A stretch of DNA of 64,000 bases from an uncultured Bacteroidales bacterium (lineage in GTDB: Bacteria; Bacteroidota; Bacteroidia; Bacteroidales; UBA932), in contig CAJOLJ010000006.1 of NCBI GenBank assembly GCA_905235445.1, positions 1 to 64,000 of the forward strand. The letters run 5' to 3'. Position 1 is the stretch's first letter, and each line of letters starts with the position of its first letter. The notes under the pieces were generated by a model, which had not been told where the DNA came from, did not search any database, and saw only the letters and a program-made list of their open reading frames with translations. Position numbers and translations under genes: made by a program. Of this stretch, positions 8,112 through 18,228 are shown in pieces.

Positions 8112-11100
8112 CTATTTGTTGCGGTAGTCTATAACCCTAAGTATATTAAGGGCATCCTTGGTTGTTTTAACGGTATCCTTCGCCACAATCTTAGCCTTCC
8201 CGTCCTTCTCGCCCAGACGGATGTCATGGTCCTTTATCTTACCTAGATTGTATATCTCAACCTGGAATATGCCGTCCTTGTAGAAGGGGAGTGAGAGATT
8301 GGCGACAAAGTAGGCAATGAGGGCCTTGTTCTTGAGTATTATCCTCTCCAGACCGATTTCACAGCCAAGGTTACGTATCCTGAGGATGTCAAAGAGGTTC
8401 GACAGTTCCTGCGGTATCGGCCCGAAGCGGTCCTCTATCTTGGAGGAGAGTGACTGTATATCCTCTTCCTTTGTCATCCTGTCCAGTTCCTTGTAAATGC
8501 GAAGTTTCTCCGCCGTCATGTCTATGTAGGTATCGGGGATGAACGCATCCAGGTCGGTTTCCACGACGCAGTCGTGAGTAATGGTCTTTCTCTGTTTCTT
8601 CTGGACTATTCCTGTCTCGACACCCAGTTCCTCCATGGCCTCGCTCAGTATCTTCTGGTATGTGTCATAGCCTAGTTCTGTAATGAACCCGCTTTGTTCC
8701 GCACCCAACAGATTGCCGGCTCCCCTTATGTCGAGGTCCTGCATAGCTATGCTGAACCCGCTGCCGAGGTCCGAGAACTCCTCAATTGCCTTGAGCCTCT
8801 TCCTGGCATCGTCGCCGATGGTGGCGAGGGGAGGAACTATAAGATAGCAGAAAGCTTTCCTGTTGGACCTTCCTACACGTCCCCTGAGCTGATGAAGGTC
8901 ACTCAGACCGAAGTTCTGTGCCTGGTTTATTATAATGGTATTGGCACTTGGGATGTCAAGCCCGTTTTCTATTATGGTCGTACATAGAAGCATATCATAT
9001 TCCCCTTCCATGAAGGAGAGCATCTTCTTTTCCAGCACCTTCGGTTCCATCTGCCCGTGGGCGGTGCATATTTTCATGTCCGGGACCAGACGATGCAGGA
9101 TGTCATATATGGAGTCCAGTTCCTCCACTTTGTTGTGAAGGAAGAATATCTGTCCGCCACGGTTGAGTTCATACTCAATGATGCTTTTGATCTCAGTCTT
9201 GTCAAAGAGCAGTATCTCTGTCTGGATGGGTATCCTGTTGGGCGGGGGAGTGTTGATAATGGAAAGGTCACGGGCCCCAAGAAGGGAGAACTGAAGAGTC
9301 CTCGGGATAGGCGTAGCGGTAAGTGTCAAGGTGTCTATGGACTCCCTGAGCTGACGGAGTTTCTCCTTGGCGGATACCCCGAATTTCTGCTCCTCGTCTA
9401 TAATGAGAAGTCCCAGGTCCTTGAAATTAAGTTCCTTGCCAAGGATTTTGTGCGTCCCTATTATTATATCTATCTTGCCATCCTCAACTTCTTTCTTTAT
9501 CCTGGCGGTATCCTTGGAACTTCTGAGACGGGAGAGGTAATCCACCTTGCAGGGGAAGTTCTCAAGACGTGAAGAGAATGTCTTGTAATGCTGGAGGGCA
9601 AGGATGGTGGTAGGAACAAGAACAGCTACCTGCTTATTGTCGGCGACCGCCTTGAAAGCAGCCCTTATGGCGATTTCCGTCTTGCCGAAACCAACGTCCC
9701 CGCAAACCAGCCTGTCCATGGGAGAGGTGTCCTCCATGTCTCCCTTGACGGCTAAATTGGCCGCCATCTGGTCTGGTGTATCCTCGTACATGAATGAAGA
9801 CTCGAGTTCCTCCTGCAGGTAAGTGTCCGGGGAGAATGCGAAACCCTTGGAAGCCTTGCGACGGGCATACAATTCGATGAGATCCTTGGCGATGTCCTTG
9901 ACCTTCTGCTTGGCGCTTTGTTTCATCACCTGCCAGGACTTGGACCCAAGTTTGTTTATTCTGGGAGGAACCTCGTTCTTTGAACGGAAACGGGATATCT
10001 TGTGGATGGAATGAACGGATATGAATACCACATCTCCATCCTTGTAAATAAGTTTCACGACCTCGTGCAACCTCCCCTTGTCATCCCGCATCTTCACCAG
10101 TCCGCCGAATATTCCCACTCCGTAGTCTATATGGACTACGTAGTCCCCGACGCTCATGGAACTCAGTTCATTCAGGGTCAATACCTCGTTCTTTTCCACC
10201 GTCATCCTCAGGGACACCCTCTGGAACCTTTCAAAAATCTCATGGTCGGTGTAGCAGCAAATCTTGGCCTGGTTGTCTATGAACCCATTGTGGAGGGCCA
10301 TATCATAGACGAAGGTAGGGCAGTACGACCTATGTCCCTTGGTGAATATGGAAGCCAGACGGTCCAACTGCGGCTTCCTGTCCCCGCATATATACACCTT
10401 GTATCCGTAATCCATGTGTGAACGGATATCGTTCATGAGCATTTCGAAGTTCTTGCGGAAAAGGGGCTGGGGACTTGTGTTGAACTTTATTTTGCCGCTG
10501 ACCCTCTTTCCAAGGGGAGCCGTTATGAACACTTTCCTGAATCCTTCAAGTTCAGGGTAGAACTCACTTTCCTTATACATGTCGGATCCTTCCAACCACA
10601 GCAGGGTGGACTCAGGAGGAAGCATGCCAAGTATGGACTGCTCCTCCACCATATTGTCATCACCTCCCGATGAAATGATATCGGATAGAATGTCCACACT
10701 CTTCCTGAAATCCTTTGAAAGCTGGGTGTTGCAGTCGAAAATGCCTATTTTTTCAACCTCATCGCCGAAAAATGATACCCTGTAGGGGTCGTTGTTCGTG
10801 AAGGAAAACACATCTATGAGGGAACCCCTTATGGCGAACTGTCCCGGCTGTCCCACGAAATCCACCTTGGTGAACCCCATGTCGAAGAGCCTTGACTTGA
10901 TATCCTCGAAGGATATTTCCTTACCCACCTCAAGATGCAGGGTGGAACGCTCTATTTCCTTCTTCTTTGGCACCTTCTCAAGAAGTGCCCCAGGATAGGT
11001 AACGACGAATGTGTCTTCCTTGGGGAAGGGAGCGCATTCCAGTATTTTCGCCACTGCGGTTGTCCTCTGGACCCCGAGTGTTGACTTGTAGTTGCTCCGT

Positions 11101-11375
11101 TCCACATTCCTTCCACTGTCGGGAAGGAAGAAAACACTTTCCTTCGGCACTATCCCATACAGGTCCGAACAGCAGTACTCCGCCTGTTCCTTGTCGGGAA
11201 GGACTATGAAATGTATTCCCATCCCTTTTTTGGAAAGGTCCTTCGACGACAGCATCCCGGCAACCTCGGCAAGGACGAACCACCTTTCGGAAAGGAAAAG
11301 TCCCTCGCAATAGGAGTCACGGGACGAATTGACACTTTCGTAAAGTTCTCTGGAGGAAGGAACGGATATCTTCAT
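8112..11375 (-). CDS. mfd: Transcription-repair coupling factor
   Basis: Mfd removes RNA polymerase stalled at DNA lesions and recruits UvrA. The 1087 residues show an N-terminal UvrB-like region (KGMGIHFIVLPDKEQAEY...), a CarD-type polymerase-interaction domain around 405-470 (VGDYVVHIDYGVGIFGGLV), and a RecG-like helicase with Walker A GDVGFGKTEIA near 553-563, DEEQ near 660 and TATPIPRTL. The GRVGRSNRKAFCYL helicase motif and a C-terminal TRCF domain follow (about 930-1040). Length is normal for Bacteroidetes (about 1100). It is divergent from ruvB across the candidate origin-like region. Confidence 0.97.
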   Translation of the reverse strand: MKISVPSSRELYESVNSSRDSYCEGLFLSERWFVLAEVAGMLSSKDLSKKGMGIHFIVLPDKEQAEYCCSDLYGIVPKESVFFLPDSGRNVERSNYKSTLGVQRTTAVAKILECAPFPKEDTFVVTYPGALLEKVPKKKEIERSTLHLEVGKEISFEDIKSRLFDMGFTKVDFVGQPGQFAIRGSLIDVFSFTNNDPYRVSFFGDEVEKIGIFDCNTQLSKDFRKSVDILSDIISSGGDDNMVEEQSILGMLPPESTLLWLEGSDMYKESEFYPELEGFRKVFITAPLGKRVSGKIKFNTSPQPLFRKNFEMLMNDIRSHMDYGYKVYICGDRKPQLDRLASIFTKGHRSYCPTFVYDMALHNGFIDNQAKICCYTDHEIFERFQRVSLRMTVEKNEVLTLNELSSMSVGDYVVHIDYGVGIFGGLVKMRDDKGRLHEVVKLIYKDGDVVFISVHSIHKISRFRSKNEVPPRINKLGSKSWQVMKQSAKQKVKDIAKDLIELYARRKASKGFAFSPDTYLQEELESSFMYEDTPDQMAANLAVKGDMEDTSPMDRLVCGDVGFGKTEIAIRAAFKAVADNKQVAVLVPTTILALQHYKTFSSRLENFPCKVDYLSRLRSSKDTARIKKEVEDGKIDIIIGTHKILGKELNFKDLGLLIIDEEQKFGVSAKEKLRQLRESIDTLTLTATPIPRTLQFSLLGARDLSIINTPPPNRIPIQTEILLFDKTEIKSIIEYELNRGGQIFFLHNKVEELDSIYDILHRLVPDMKICTAHGQMEPKVLEKKMLSFMEGEYDMLLCTTIIENGLDIPSANTIIINQAQNFGLSDLHQLRGRVGRSNRKAFCYLIVPPLATIGDDARKRLKAIEEFSDLGSGFSIAMQDLDIRGAGNLLGAEQSGFITELGYDTYQKILSEAMEELGVETGIVQKKQRKTITHDCVVETDLDAFIPDTYIDMTAEKLRIYKELDRMTKEEDIQSLSSKIEDRFGPIPQELSNLFDILRIRNLGCEIGLERIILKNKALIAYFVANLSLPFYKDGIFQVEIYNLGKIKDHDIRLGEKDGKAKIVAKDTVKTTKDALNILRVIDYRNK

Positions 11376-11391
11376 TTGACTATGAAAGTGG

Positions 11392-11643
11392 TGTTGAAAA
11401 GTGAGGAAAAGCTGTTTAAAACCTGTTGATAACGCGTGGAAACATTTCTGAAAAATAAATTTGGAGGAAGCTAACTTTTGTATATCTGCACTTCCGCCGC
11501 TAAAATCAAAATATCGGGCAAAAAAGTTTCCAAAAAGTTTTCAAGGGTCAAAGACAAGGTTATCAACAATCAAAATTATATTCAATTAACTGATAATCAG
11601 TATGGTTTTAAAAGTTATCAACATTTCCACACGCTTATCATCA
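11392..11643. promoter_or_regulatory. Cluster of DnaA-box-like nonamers (candidate oriC or DnaA-regulated site)
   Basis: TTATCAACA, one base from the DnaA consensus TTATCCACA, occurs at 11424-11432 (minus), 11560-11568 (plus) and 11615-11623 (plus). Looser copies are TTTTCAACA at 11392-11400 (minus) and TTATCATCA at 11635-11643 (plus). Two similar 20-base blocks face each other: minus 11443-11424 GTTTCCACGCGTTATCAACA and plus 11624-11643 TTTCCACACGCTTATCATCA. The DNA between them is A+T-rich. Box clusters in A+T-rich divergent gaps are typical of replication origins, but no unwinding assay or skew calculation backs this here. Confidence 0.45.
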
Positions 11644-11666
11644 TCATAAATTTTAAATAAAAAACT

Positions 11667-11674
11667 TATCTTTG
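11667..11674 (+). promoter_or_regulatory. ruvB promoter -7 box
   Basis: TATCTTTG matches TAnnTTTG exactly and lies 18 bases before the ruvB ATG, implying a very short leader. No exact TTTG -33 element is present. Confidence 0.6.
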
Positions 11675-11692
11675 TATAATAATAATGTTGCC

Positions 11693-12775
11693 ATGGCAGA
11701 CACTTTCGACCCGCATGCCCCAAAGGCCGACAAAGATAAAGATTTAGACGGAATAATCCGTCCGCAGGACCTTGCCGATTTCACCGGCCAAAGGTCGATC
11801 GTATCGAATCTGAAGATTTTCATAAAGGCCGCAAAGAATAGGGGAGAGTCCCTTGATCATGTACTTTTCCACGGTCCTCCCGGTCTGGGGAAGACCACCC
11901 TGGCCCATATCATAGCGAATGAACTGGGGGTTAACCTGAAAATAACTTCCGGCCCGGTGCTGGACAAACCCGGTGACCTAGCCGGGCTTCTTACCTCACT
12001 GGATAAAGGTGACGTCCTTTTCATTGACGAGATTCACCGCCTCTCTCCCGAGGTGGAGGAGTACCTGTACAGTGCGATGGAGGATTATGTCATAGACATA
12101 ATGATAGACAAAGGTCCCGGGGCCAGGTCAGTGAGGATATCCCTGAATCCCTTCACCCTGGTCGGTGCCACTACCAGAAGCGGCCTTCTGACCGCTCCTC
12201 TGAGGGCCCGCTTCGGTATAACCTGCTCGATGGAGTATTATGATACGGATGACCTGGTCCGCATCATAAAGAGATCCGCAGGTATTCTCAAGGTTCCGAT
12301 AATAGACGATGCAGCCAGGGAGATTGCCCTGCGAAGCCGTGGCACTCCAAGAATAGCGAATTCCCTCCTTAGGAGGGTCAGGGACTTCGCACAGGTACTT
12401 GGAGACGGCACCATTGACATAAAGATTGCCAAGTATGCCCTCGATGCCCTGAGCATAGATAAGAGGGGACTGGACATAGTGGACAACAAGATTCTTACAA
12501 CCATAATAACGAAGTTCCGCGGTGGTCCTGTCGGCATCAGCACCATAGCGACTGCCGTAGGCGAGGACAGCGGAACAATCGAGGAAGTGTACGAACCATT
12601 CCTCATCAAGGAAGGCTTCATCCAGAGGACGCAGAGGGGAAGGGTCGCCACAAAACTTTCCTACGAACATCTCGGACTCCAGAAATACCTCTACACGAAT
12701 AACATCCTCGGGGACGGGGAAGAGGACGGAGATGACGATAAACTTGGACTTTTCGCAGGGAACGGGGGAGAGTAG
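11693..12775 (+). CDS. ruvB: Holliday junction branch-migration helicase RuvB
   Basis: RuvB is the AAA+ motor that, with RuvA, drives branch migration in recombination and repair. From the ATG at 11693 ([10 protein letters not shown]; a TTG at 11672 would overlap the -7 box) it has 360 residues, near the usual 340. It shows the N-terminal [16 protein letters not shown] segment, Walker [12 protein letters not shown] (about 61-71), Walker [10 protein letters not shown] (about 107-115), [18 protein letters not shown] as sensor/arginine-finger region, and a C-terminal winged helix ending in RTQRGRVAT. Its partner ruvA lies 9 kb away and is frameshifted in this sequence. Confidence 0.97.
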   Translation: MADTFDPHAPKADKDKDLDGIIRPQDLADFTGQRSIVSNLKIFIKAAKNRGESLDHVLFHGPPGLGKTTLAHIIANELGVNLKITSGPVLDKPGDLAGLLTSLDKGDVLFIDEIHRLSPEVEEYLYSAMEDYVIDIMIDKGPGARSVRISLNPFTLVGATTRSGLLTAPLRARFGITCSMEYYDTDDLVRIIKRSAGILKVPIIDDAAREIALRSRGTPRIANSLLRRVRDFAQVLGDGTIDIKIAKYALDALSIDKRGLDIVDNKILTTIITKFRGGPVGISTIATAVGEDSGTIEEVYEPFLIKEGFIQRTQRGRVATKLSYEHLGLQKYLYTNNILGDGEEDGDDDKLGLFAGNGGE

Positions 12776-12804
12776 CCCAGTTCCTTGCATAAACGCATTG
12801 GACG

Positions 12805-13995
12805 ATGAAAAACGCTATTTCCACACTCACACTTGGAACTCTTTGTGCTCTAATGCTTCTGCTCCCGTTCCCTTTTCAGGCTGATGCCTGCACATCCGTC
12901 ATCGTATCGGGTAAAGTCACGGCGGACGGAAGGCCCATAATGATGAAACATAGGGATACCGGCCAGCTGAATAACCGTATAGAATACTTCAAGGGGGAGA
13001 TTTACGATTTCGTGGCCCTCGTGAATTCGGACTGGAGGACAGCTCCTTCATCACCCCTCTACGGATGGATGGGAGAAGCCTGGAGCGGAACCAATAACGT
13101 AGGTTTCTGCATCATGAATACTGCCACCTATGACTTCAAGGACGATGACGTACCTGTGGAGCAGATGGAAAGGGAAGGGGTGTTCATGTACCGGGCCCTT
13201 GAAGTGTGCGCTACAATAAACGACTTCGAGCACTATCTGGATACGCTTTCCCGGCCCATGGGAGTGGAAGCCAATTTCGGAGTCATTGACGCCCATGGCG
13301 GAGCCTCCTATTACGAGGTTAACAACCACCGCTGGGTGAAGTTTGACGTGAACGACCTCTCGGACGGAAAGAAAGGCTACAGGGTAGTGACCAATTTCAC
13401 GCAGAGCGGAAGGATGGAGGACAGAAAAGGGGTGGACCGCTACGAAAAGGCCTCGGATATAATGGCAGGTATGTTCTCCGGCGTCAAGATATCAGGAGAC
13501 AAGATTACCGGTAAAGTCACCATCGGCCACAGGGATCTTCTGAACCGCATATCCAGGAGCGGCTCTCCCATCCTCAGGGATATTACATCTGCTTCCATCA
13601 TCTTTGAGGGGGTCCAGCCTGGGGAGAATCCCCTTCACACGGTAATGTGGAGCACGGTCGGATACCCTACAGCCGCAGTATGCCTTCCCGTCATGGTACT
13701 GAGCCGGGATTTGGTTCCGTCATGGCTCAGGGCCTCCAGAGGGTCCGATAACTGCCTGTCCTGTAATTCTGCTCTGAGTATCAAGGAAAAGATGCTTTCC
13801 GGGGATGTCGATGCAGCCGAAGTGATGAAAGAGTGCATGGAAACAGAGATACTTATAGACCGCCGCTTCAGCAGCATTTTTGTAAGGTGGACTGAAGGTA
13901 AAATATCAGACAGGAATTTCGAAAGCCTCTATGAGAGTGCGATAGGTAAATTCAGTTCGCTTTGCCGAAAGAATTTGGCAGGCTACCAAAAGTAA
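12805..13995 (+). CDS. Secreted N-terminal-nucleophile hydrolase (C45/C69-type, linear amide C-N hydrolase)
   Basis: A 396-residue protein whose signal-like N-terminus is followed directly by DACTSVIVSGKVTADGRPIMMKHRDT. Cys29 would become the N-terminal nucleophile after processing, as in acyl-CoA:6-APA acyltransferase (C45) and C69 dipeptidase relatives. GEAWSGTNNVGFCIMNTATYDF, NFGVIDAHGGASYYEVNNHRWVKFDVND and VVTNFTQSG match the fold. Related gut-bacterial enzymes cleave acyl-amides or bile-acid conjugates, but the substrate here is unknown. It follows ruvB by 29 bases and may be cotranscribed. Confidence 0.8.
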   Translation: MKNAISTLTLGTLCALMLLLPFPFQADACTSVIVSGKVTADGRPIMMKHRDTGQLNNRIEYFKGEIYDFVALVNSDWRTAPSSPLYGWMGEAWSGTNNVGFCIMNTATYDFKDDDVPVEQMEREGVFMYRALEVCATINDFEHYLDTLSRPMGVEANFGVIDAHGGASYYEVNNHRWVKFDVNDLSDGKKGYRVVTNFTQSGRMEDRKGVDRYEKASDIMAGMFSGVKISGDKITGKVTIGHRDLLNRISRSGSPILRDITSASIIFEGVQPGENPLHTVMWSTVGYPTAAVCLPVMVLSRDLVPSWLRASRGSDNCLSCNSALSIKEKMLSGDVDAAEVMKECMETEILIDRRFSSIFVRWTEGKISDRNFESLYESAIGKFSSLCRKNLAGYQK

Positions 13996-13997
13996 AC

Positions 13998-14028
13998 TTT
14001 GTCCTTCACCAAAAAATCACTAAAATTG
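13998..14028 (+). promoter_or_regulatory. sdhAB promoter
   Basis: TTTG at 13998-14001, 19-base spacer, TAAAATTG at 14021-14028 (7 of 8 to TAnnTTTG), 77 bases before the sdhA start. It begins three bases after the stop of the preceding gene. Confidence 0.65.
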
Positions 14029-14105
14029 CAGAATTAATGGGCGCATAACCGGCCCAGTAGCATCAATGATCATTTCCACAGGAAAATTTTTCAAATATAA
14101 CTATA

Positions 14106-16052
14106 ATGGCCGATAAATTAATTTCCAAGATTCCTGACGGACCTTTGGCCGAAAAATGGACCAAAAGGAAGTCAGAAATTCGACTTGTCAGTCCCAACAA
14201 CAAAAGAAAGCTGGAAGTCATTGTAGTCGGCACCGGCCTGGGTGGAGCTTCCGCAGCTGCCTCTCTCGGTGAACTCGGTTATAATGTCAAGGTCTTCTGC
14301 ATCAGCGACTCTCCCCGCAGGGCACACTCCATCGCCGCCCAGGGTGGTATCAATGCCGCAAAGAATTACCAGAATGACAACGACTCCGTCTACCGACTCT
14401 TCTATGACACCATCAAGGGTGGTGACTATCGTTCAAGGGAAGCCAACGTCTACCGTCTTGCGGAGGTAAGCGCAGCCATCATCGACCAGTGCGTCGCACA
14501 GGGCGTTCCTTTCGCCCGTGAATATGGCGGTTATCTTGCAAACCGTTCTTTCGGAGGCGTCCAGGTGAGCCGTACTTTCTATGCCAGGGGACAAACCGGA
14601 CAACAGCTCCTGCTTGGTGCCTACGCATCCCTGAACAAGGAAATAGCCGCCGGTACCGTCAAGAGCTATCCCCGTCATGAGATGCTCGACCTCGTAATGA
14701 TCAATGGTGAGGCAAAGGGTATAATTGCCCGTAACCTCGTCACCGGAAAACTCGAGAGGTTCGGCGCCCACGCTGTGGTAATTGCTACCGGAGGTTACGG
14801 AAATACCTATTTCCTTTCCACCAATGCAATGAACTCCAACGGTTCAGCTGCATGGCAGTGCTACAAGAAAGGTGCGTTCTTCGCAAATCCTTGCTTCGCA
14901 CAGATCCATCCTACCTGTATCCCCGTCCATGGAGACCAGCAGTGTAAACTTACCCTCATGTCCGAGTCACTTCGTAACGACGGACGTATATGGGTTCCCA
15001 AGAAGAAGGAAGATGTCGAGAAACTCCGTAAGCACGCAATAAAGGCCAGCCAGATTCCCGAGGAAGACAGGGATTACTACCTGGAGCGTCGCTATCCCGC
15101 TTTCGGAAACCTCGTTCCCCGTGATGTCGCATCCAGGGCCGCCAAGGAAAGGTGCGATGCCGGTTATGGCGTAAACGAGACCGGCCTTGCCGTGTACCTC
15201 GATTTCGCTGACGCCATCAAGAGACTCGGTCACCAGAGGGTTGCCGAGCGTTATGGAAACCTTTTCGAGATGTATGAGAAGATCACCGCTTCCAGCCCTT
15301 GGGAGGAGCCTATGATGATCTATCCCGCCATCCATTACACAATGGGCGGTATCTGGGTTGACTACGACCTCCAGACCACAATCCCCGGCCTGTATGCAAT
15401 AGGTGAAGCCAACTTCTCCGACCACGGCGGAAACCGTCTCGGTGCATCGGCTCTGATGCAGGGTCTTGCTGACGGATATTTCATCCTTCCTGTCACTATA
15501 GGTGACTATCTTTCCCACAAGTTTGCGGAGCCTAAGACCGATACCAACGATCCCGCATTCGAGGAGGCAGAGAAAGCAGTTCAGGCACGCATTGACAAAC
15601 TCTTCTCCATCAAGGGCAAGCAGACCGTCGATTCCCTTCACAAGAAGCTTGGCCACATTATGTGGGAGTATGTCGGTATGGCCCGTAGCGAAGATGGACT
15701 GAAGACCGCCATCAAGGAGATTGCGGACCTCAAGAAGGAGTTCTGGACAGACGTTTGCGTTCCCGGAGACCAGTATGAATTCAACCAGGAGCTCGAGAAA
15801 GCCCTGCGTCTGGCTGATTTCCTCGAGATAGGAGACCTCATGGCAAGGGATGCTCTCAACAGAAATGAGTCCTGCGGAGGACACTTCCGCATTGAGAGCC
15901 AGACTCCCGAAGGAGAGGCAAAACGTGATGATGCCAACTTCATGTATGTAGCCGCTTGGGAGTACAAGGGAGAAGGAAAGGATCCTGAACTCCACAAGGA
16001 GCCTCTCGACTATCAGTTTATCCACGTTGCTACACGTAACTATAAAGACTAA
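14106..16052 (+). CDS. sdhA: Succinate dehydrogenase / fumarate reductase flavoprotein subunit
   Basis: The FAD subunit that interconverts succinate and fumarate. The 648 residues begin with a dinucleotide fold [19 protein letters not shown] (about 40-58), then [18 protein letters not shown], where His74 is the expected covalent FAD attachment residue. HPTCIP, the [40 protein letters not shown] segment (about 415-455) and a helical C-terminal domain with NESCGGHFR follow. The size (about 650) fits the Bacteroidetes type that works with a single di-haem cytochrome b subunit, usually encoded just upstream. No such gene is present here. Confidence 0.95.
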   Translation: MADKLISKIPDGPLAEKWTKRKSEIRLVSPNNKRKLEVIVVGTGLGGASAAASLGELGYNVKVFCISDSPRRAHSIAAQGGINAAKNYQNDNDSVYRLFYDTIKGGDYRSREANVYRLAEVSAAIIDQCVAQGVPFAREYGGYLANRSFGGVQVSRTFYARGQTGQQLLLGAYASLNKEIAAGTVKSYPRHEMLDLVMINGEAKGIIARNLVTGKLERFGAHAVVIATGGYGNTYFLSTNAMNSNGSAAWQCYKKGAFFANPCFAQIHPTCIPVHGDQQCKLTLMSESLRNDGRIWVPKKKEDVEKLRKHAIKASQIPEEDRDYYLERRYPAFGNLVPRDVASRAAKERCDAGYGVNETGLAVYLDFADAIKRLGHQRVAERYGNLFEMYEKITASSPWEEPMMIYPAIHYTMGGIWVDYDLQTTIPGLYAIGEANFSDHGGNRLGASALMQGLADGYFILPVTIGDYLSHKFAEPKTDTNDPAFEEAEKAVQARIDKLFSIKGKQTVDSLHKKLGHIMWEYVGMARSEDGLKTAIKEIADLKKEFWTDVCVPGDQYEFNQELEKALRLADFLEIGDLMARDALNRNESCGGHFRIESQTPEGEAKRDDANFMYVAAWEYKGEGKDPELHKEPLDYQFIHVATRNYKD

Positions 16053-16061
16053 GTAAGCGCT

Positions 16062-16841
16062 ATGGAATTCAATCTTAAGATATGGCGTCAAAAAGACGCC
16101 AAGGCTGAGGGAAAGTTCGAGACTTATCACATCAAGGGGATAGAGGAAGATGCCTCTTTCCTCGAGATGCTCGATATCCTCAATGAGCAGCTCATCCGGG
16201 AAGGAATTGATCCCGTAGCTGTGGATAAGGGATGCAAAAGCAGCGGTCCCGTGTCCTTCGACCATGACTGCCGTGAAGGTATCTGCGGAGCTTGTTCCCT
16301 GTACATTGACGGTAGGGCACACGGTCCGGATGACCACGTCACTACTTGCCAGCTCTTCATGCGTCACTTCAAGGATGGTGCAACCATCACTGTGGAGCCT
16401 TGGAGAAGTTCAGGTTTCCCCATCATCAAGGACCTCGTTGTCGACAGAACCGCTTTCGACAAGATCCTTCAAGCTGGTGGTTTCATCTCCGTAAGGACTG
16501 GATCCGCCCAGGATGCCAACAACATTCTCATCCCTCATGACAAGGCAGAGAAGAGCATGGATGCCGCTTCCTGCGTCGGTTGCGGTGCTTGCGTGGCAAC
16601 TTGCAAGAATGGATCGGCGATGCTCTTTGTAGGTGCAAGAGTTTCTTCTCTTGCACTGCTTCCCCAGGGGCGTCCCGAGGCAGCAAGAAGGGCCAGCGCA
16701 ATGGTTGCGAAGATGGATGAACTAGGATTCGGCAATTGTACGAACACCCGTGCTTGTGAAATGGAATGTCCTAAGGGAATATCCGTTGAACACATCGCCA
16801 GGCTGAACAGGGAATTCCTAAATGCTAAATTCAGCCAGTAG
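16062..16841 (+). CDS. sdhB: Succinate dehydrogenase / fumarate reductase iron-sulfur subunit
   Basis: The 259-residue electron-transfer subunit. Plant-type [2Fe-2S] ligands lie in [17 protein letters not shown] and DHVTTC (about 66-100); bacterial ferredoxin-type clusters use [14 protein letters not shown] (about 170-183) and [14 protein letters not shown] (about 226-239). It starts 9 bases after sdhA and ends at a strong terminator, so the operon is only sdhA-sdhB. Confidence 0.95.
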   Translation: MEFNLKIWRQKDAKAEGKFETYHIKGIEEDASFLEMLDILNEQLIREGIDPVAVDKGCKSSGPVSFDHDCREGICGACSLYIDGRAHGPDDHVTTCQLFMRHFKDGATITVEPWRSSGFPIIKDLVVDRTAFDKILQAGGFISVRTGSAQDANNILIPHDKAEKSMDAASCVGCGACVATCKNGSAMLFVGARVSSLALLPQGRPEAARRASAMVAKMDELGFGNCTNTRACEMECPKGISVEHIARLNREFLNAKFSQ

Positions 16842-16863
16842 AAATTAGCTACTCAATTAATTG

Positions 16864-16897
16864 AAAGAGAGTCTCTTATAGAAGAGACTCTCTTTTT
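16864..16897 (+). terminator. Strong terminator after sdhB
   Basis: Perfect 14-bp stem AAAGAGAGTCTCTT / AAGAGACTCTCTTT with loop ATAG and a T-run. It closes sdhAB and may also stop leftward hflX transcription. Confidence 0.9.
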
Positions 16898-16951
16898 AGT
16901 TATTATCTATTAATTTAACAGATATTTCGTTAATACGATTTATATCCTTTT

Positions 16952-18154
16952 TTACCATAGGAAATTGTTGAAAGGATACCTTCCGGCATGTATTTCCGCT
17001 ACCATTTTATAGAGGTCAGAGCGTAGTTTATCTATTCCTGTCTTGTTCTTTGCAGATATAAAAATGCAAGGAGTTTTTTCCTGAGCTATCCAGCTGTTTT
17101 TAAGTTCTTCGAGGGTACGATTTTCTTTGGTCTTTGGCTCCATCGAGAACTCATCGTACTCCGTGTACTTATAAAGATCGGTCTTATTGAAGACTACGTA
17201 AATGGGTTTGTTGCCTGAGCCGATATCTTTAAGAGTTTGCTCCACTACTTGCATCTGTTCCTCGAAGTCCGGAGCGGAAATATCCACTACGTGTACGAGG
17301 ATGTCTGCTTCCCGAACTTCGTCAAGGGTGCTCTTGAAAGCCTCTATCAGCTGGGTGGGAAGTTTCCTTATGAACCCTACCGTATCACTGAGAAGGAAGG
17401 GGACATTTTCAATTACCACTTTTCTAACTGTAGTGTCAAGGGTGGCGAAGAGTTTATTTTCGGCAAAGACATCCGTTTTTGCCAGTACGTTCATAAGAGT
17501 GCTCTTTCCGACATTCGTGTAACCGACCAGGGATATTCTCACAAGTGATCCACGGTTTCCTCTTTGGGTAGCCATCTGGCGGTCGACTTTTTTAAGCTGC
17601 TCTTTCAGCCTGACTATTCTCTCCTTTACTATCCGTCGGTCAACCTCTATCTGGGTTTCACCCATACCGCCTCTTGTTCCCCTGCCGCCTCTCTGTCTTT
17701 CGAGGTGTGTCCACATGCCTGCCAGGCGTGGGAGGAGATAGTTGTAGCGGGCCAGTTCAACCTGCATCTTGGCATAGGCAGTTTGTGCCCTCTGGGCGAA
17801 GATTTCCAGTATAAGAAATGTTCTGTCAATTATTTGCGAAGTCTTTATGACCTTCTCTATGTTTCTCTGTTGCATCCCGGTGAGTTCGTCATCGAAGATG
17901 CAATAGGTGATTTCATTCTCCTCGCAGTACCTGGCTATTTCCTCAAGTTTTCCGCTGTGTATGTATGTAGCCTTGTCTGGACGGTCAACCTTCTGGATGA
18001 ATGTCTTGTCTCCTACAGCGCCTGCAGTCTGAGCAAGGAAAATGAGTTCATCCAGATATTCCTTGACTTTTGCCTCAGTCTGCCCGTCTCTCACTATCCC
18101 TACGAATACAGCCTTTCCGGGTTCCTCTACCTGTTGTTTTGAATTTTCAATCAT
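16952..18154 (-). CDS. hflX: Ribosome-associated GTPase HflX
   Basis: HflX binds the 50S subunit and rescues stalled or heat-damaged ribosomes. The 400 residues show the N-terminal HflX domain (EYLDELIFLAQTAGA, CIFDDELTGMQQRNIE), the RGGRGTRGGMGETQIEVDRR linker signature (about 155-175), then a GTPase domain: G1 GYTNVGKST near 212, G3 DTVGFIRKLP near 257, G4 NKTD near 324. Length is as expected. A terminator separates it from tonB upstream. Confidence 0.95.
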   Translation of the reverse strand: MIENSKQQVEEPGKAVFVGIVRDGQTEAKVKEYLDELIFLAQTAGAVGDKTFIQKVDRPDKATYIHSGKLEEIARYCEENEITYCIFDDELTGMQQRNIEKVIKTSQIIDRTFLILEIFAQRAQTAYAKMQVELARYNYLLPRLAGMWTHLERQRGGRGTRGGMGETQIEVDRRIVKERIVRLKEQLKKVDRQMATQRGNRGSLVRISLVGYTNVGKSTLMNVLAKTDVFAENKLFATLDTTVRKVVIENVPFLLSDTVGFIRKLPTQLIEAFKSTLDEVREADILVHVVDISAPDFEEQMQVVEQTLKDIGSGNKPIYVVFNKTDLYKYTEYDEFSMEPKTKENRTLEELKNSWIAQEKTPCIFISAKNKTGIDKLRSDLYKMVAEIHAGRYPFNNFLW

Positions 18155-18176
18155 ATAAGGCTTAATTACTTAGCTT

Positions 18177-18203
18177 AAAAAAGGCTGGCCTCGCGGTCAG
18201 CCT
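18177..18203 (-). terminator. Terminator after tonB
   Basis: Minus strand: AGGCTGACC, loop GCGA, GGCCAGCCT (8 of 9 paired), then TTTTTT. It lies between the tonB stop and hflX. Confidence 0.8.
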
Positions 18204-18228
18204 GTGAATCAAACCTAGACTTAAGTTT

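Larger units (their letters stand above)
11376..11692. other. mfd-ruvB intergenic region, A+T-rich, with DnaA-box-like sequences
   Basis: This 317-bp divergent gap has no gene; the one open frame across it is unlike any family. It holds the ruvB -7 box, a small palindrome CTGATAATCAG at about 11590-11600, and several copies of TTATCAACA and related nonamers described separately. Confidence 0.7.

Noticed and set aside
11376..11692. Small protein gene in the mfd-ruvB gap (11478-11660)
   Set aside because: The 60-codon frame is Lys/Ile-rich from A+T bias only and overlaps the DnaA-box cluster.
14967..16367. A 466-codon minus-strand open frame across sdhA/sdhB
   Set aside because: Antisense shadow of two confidently identified genes.
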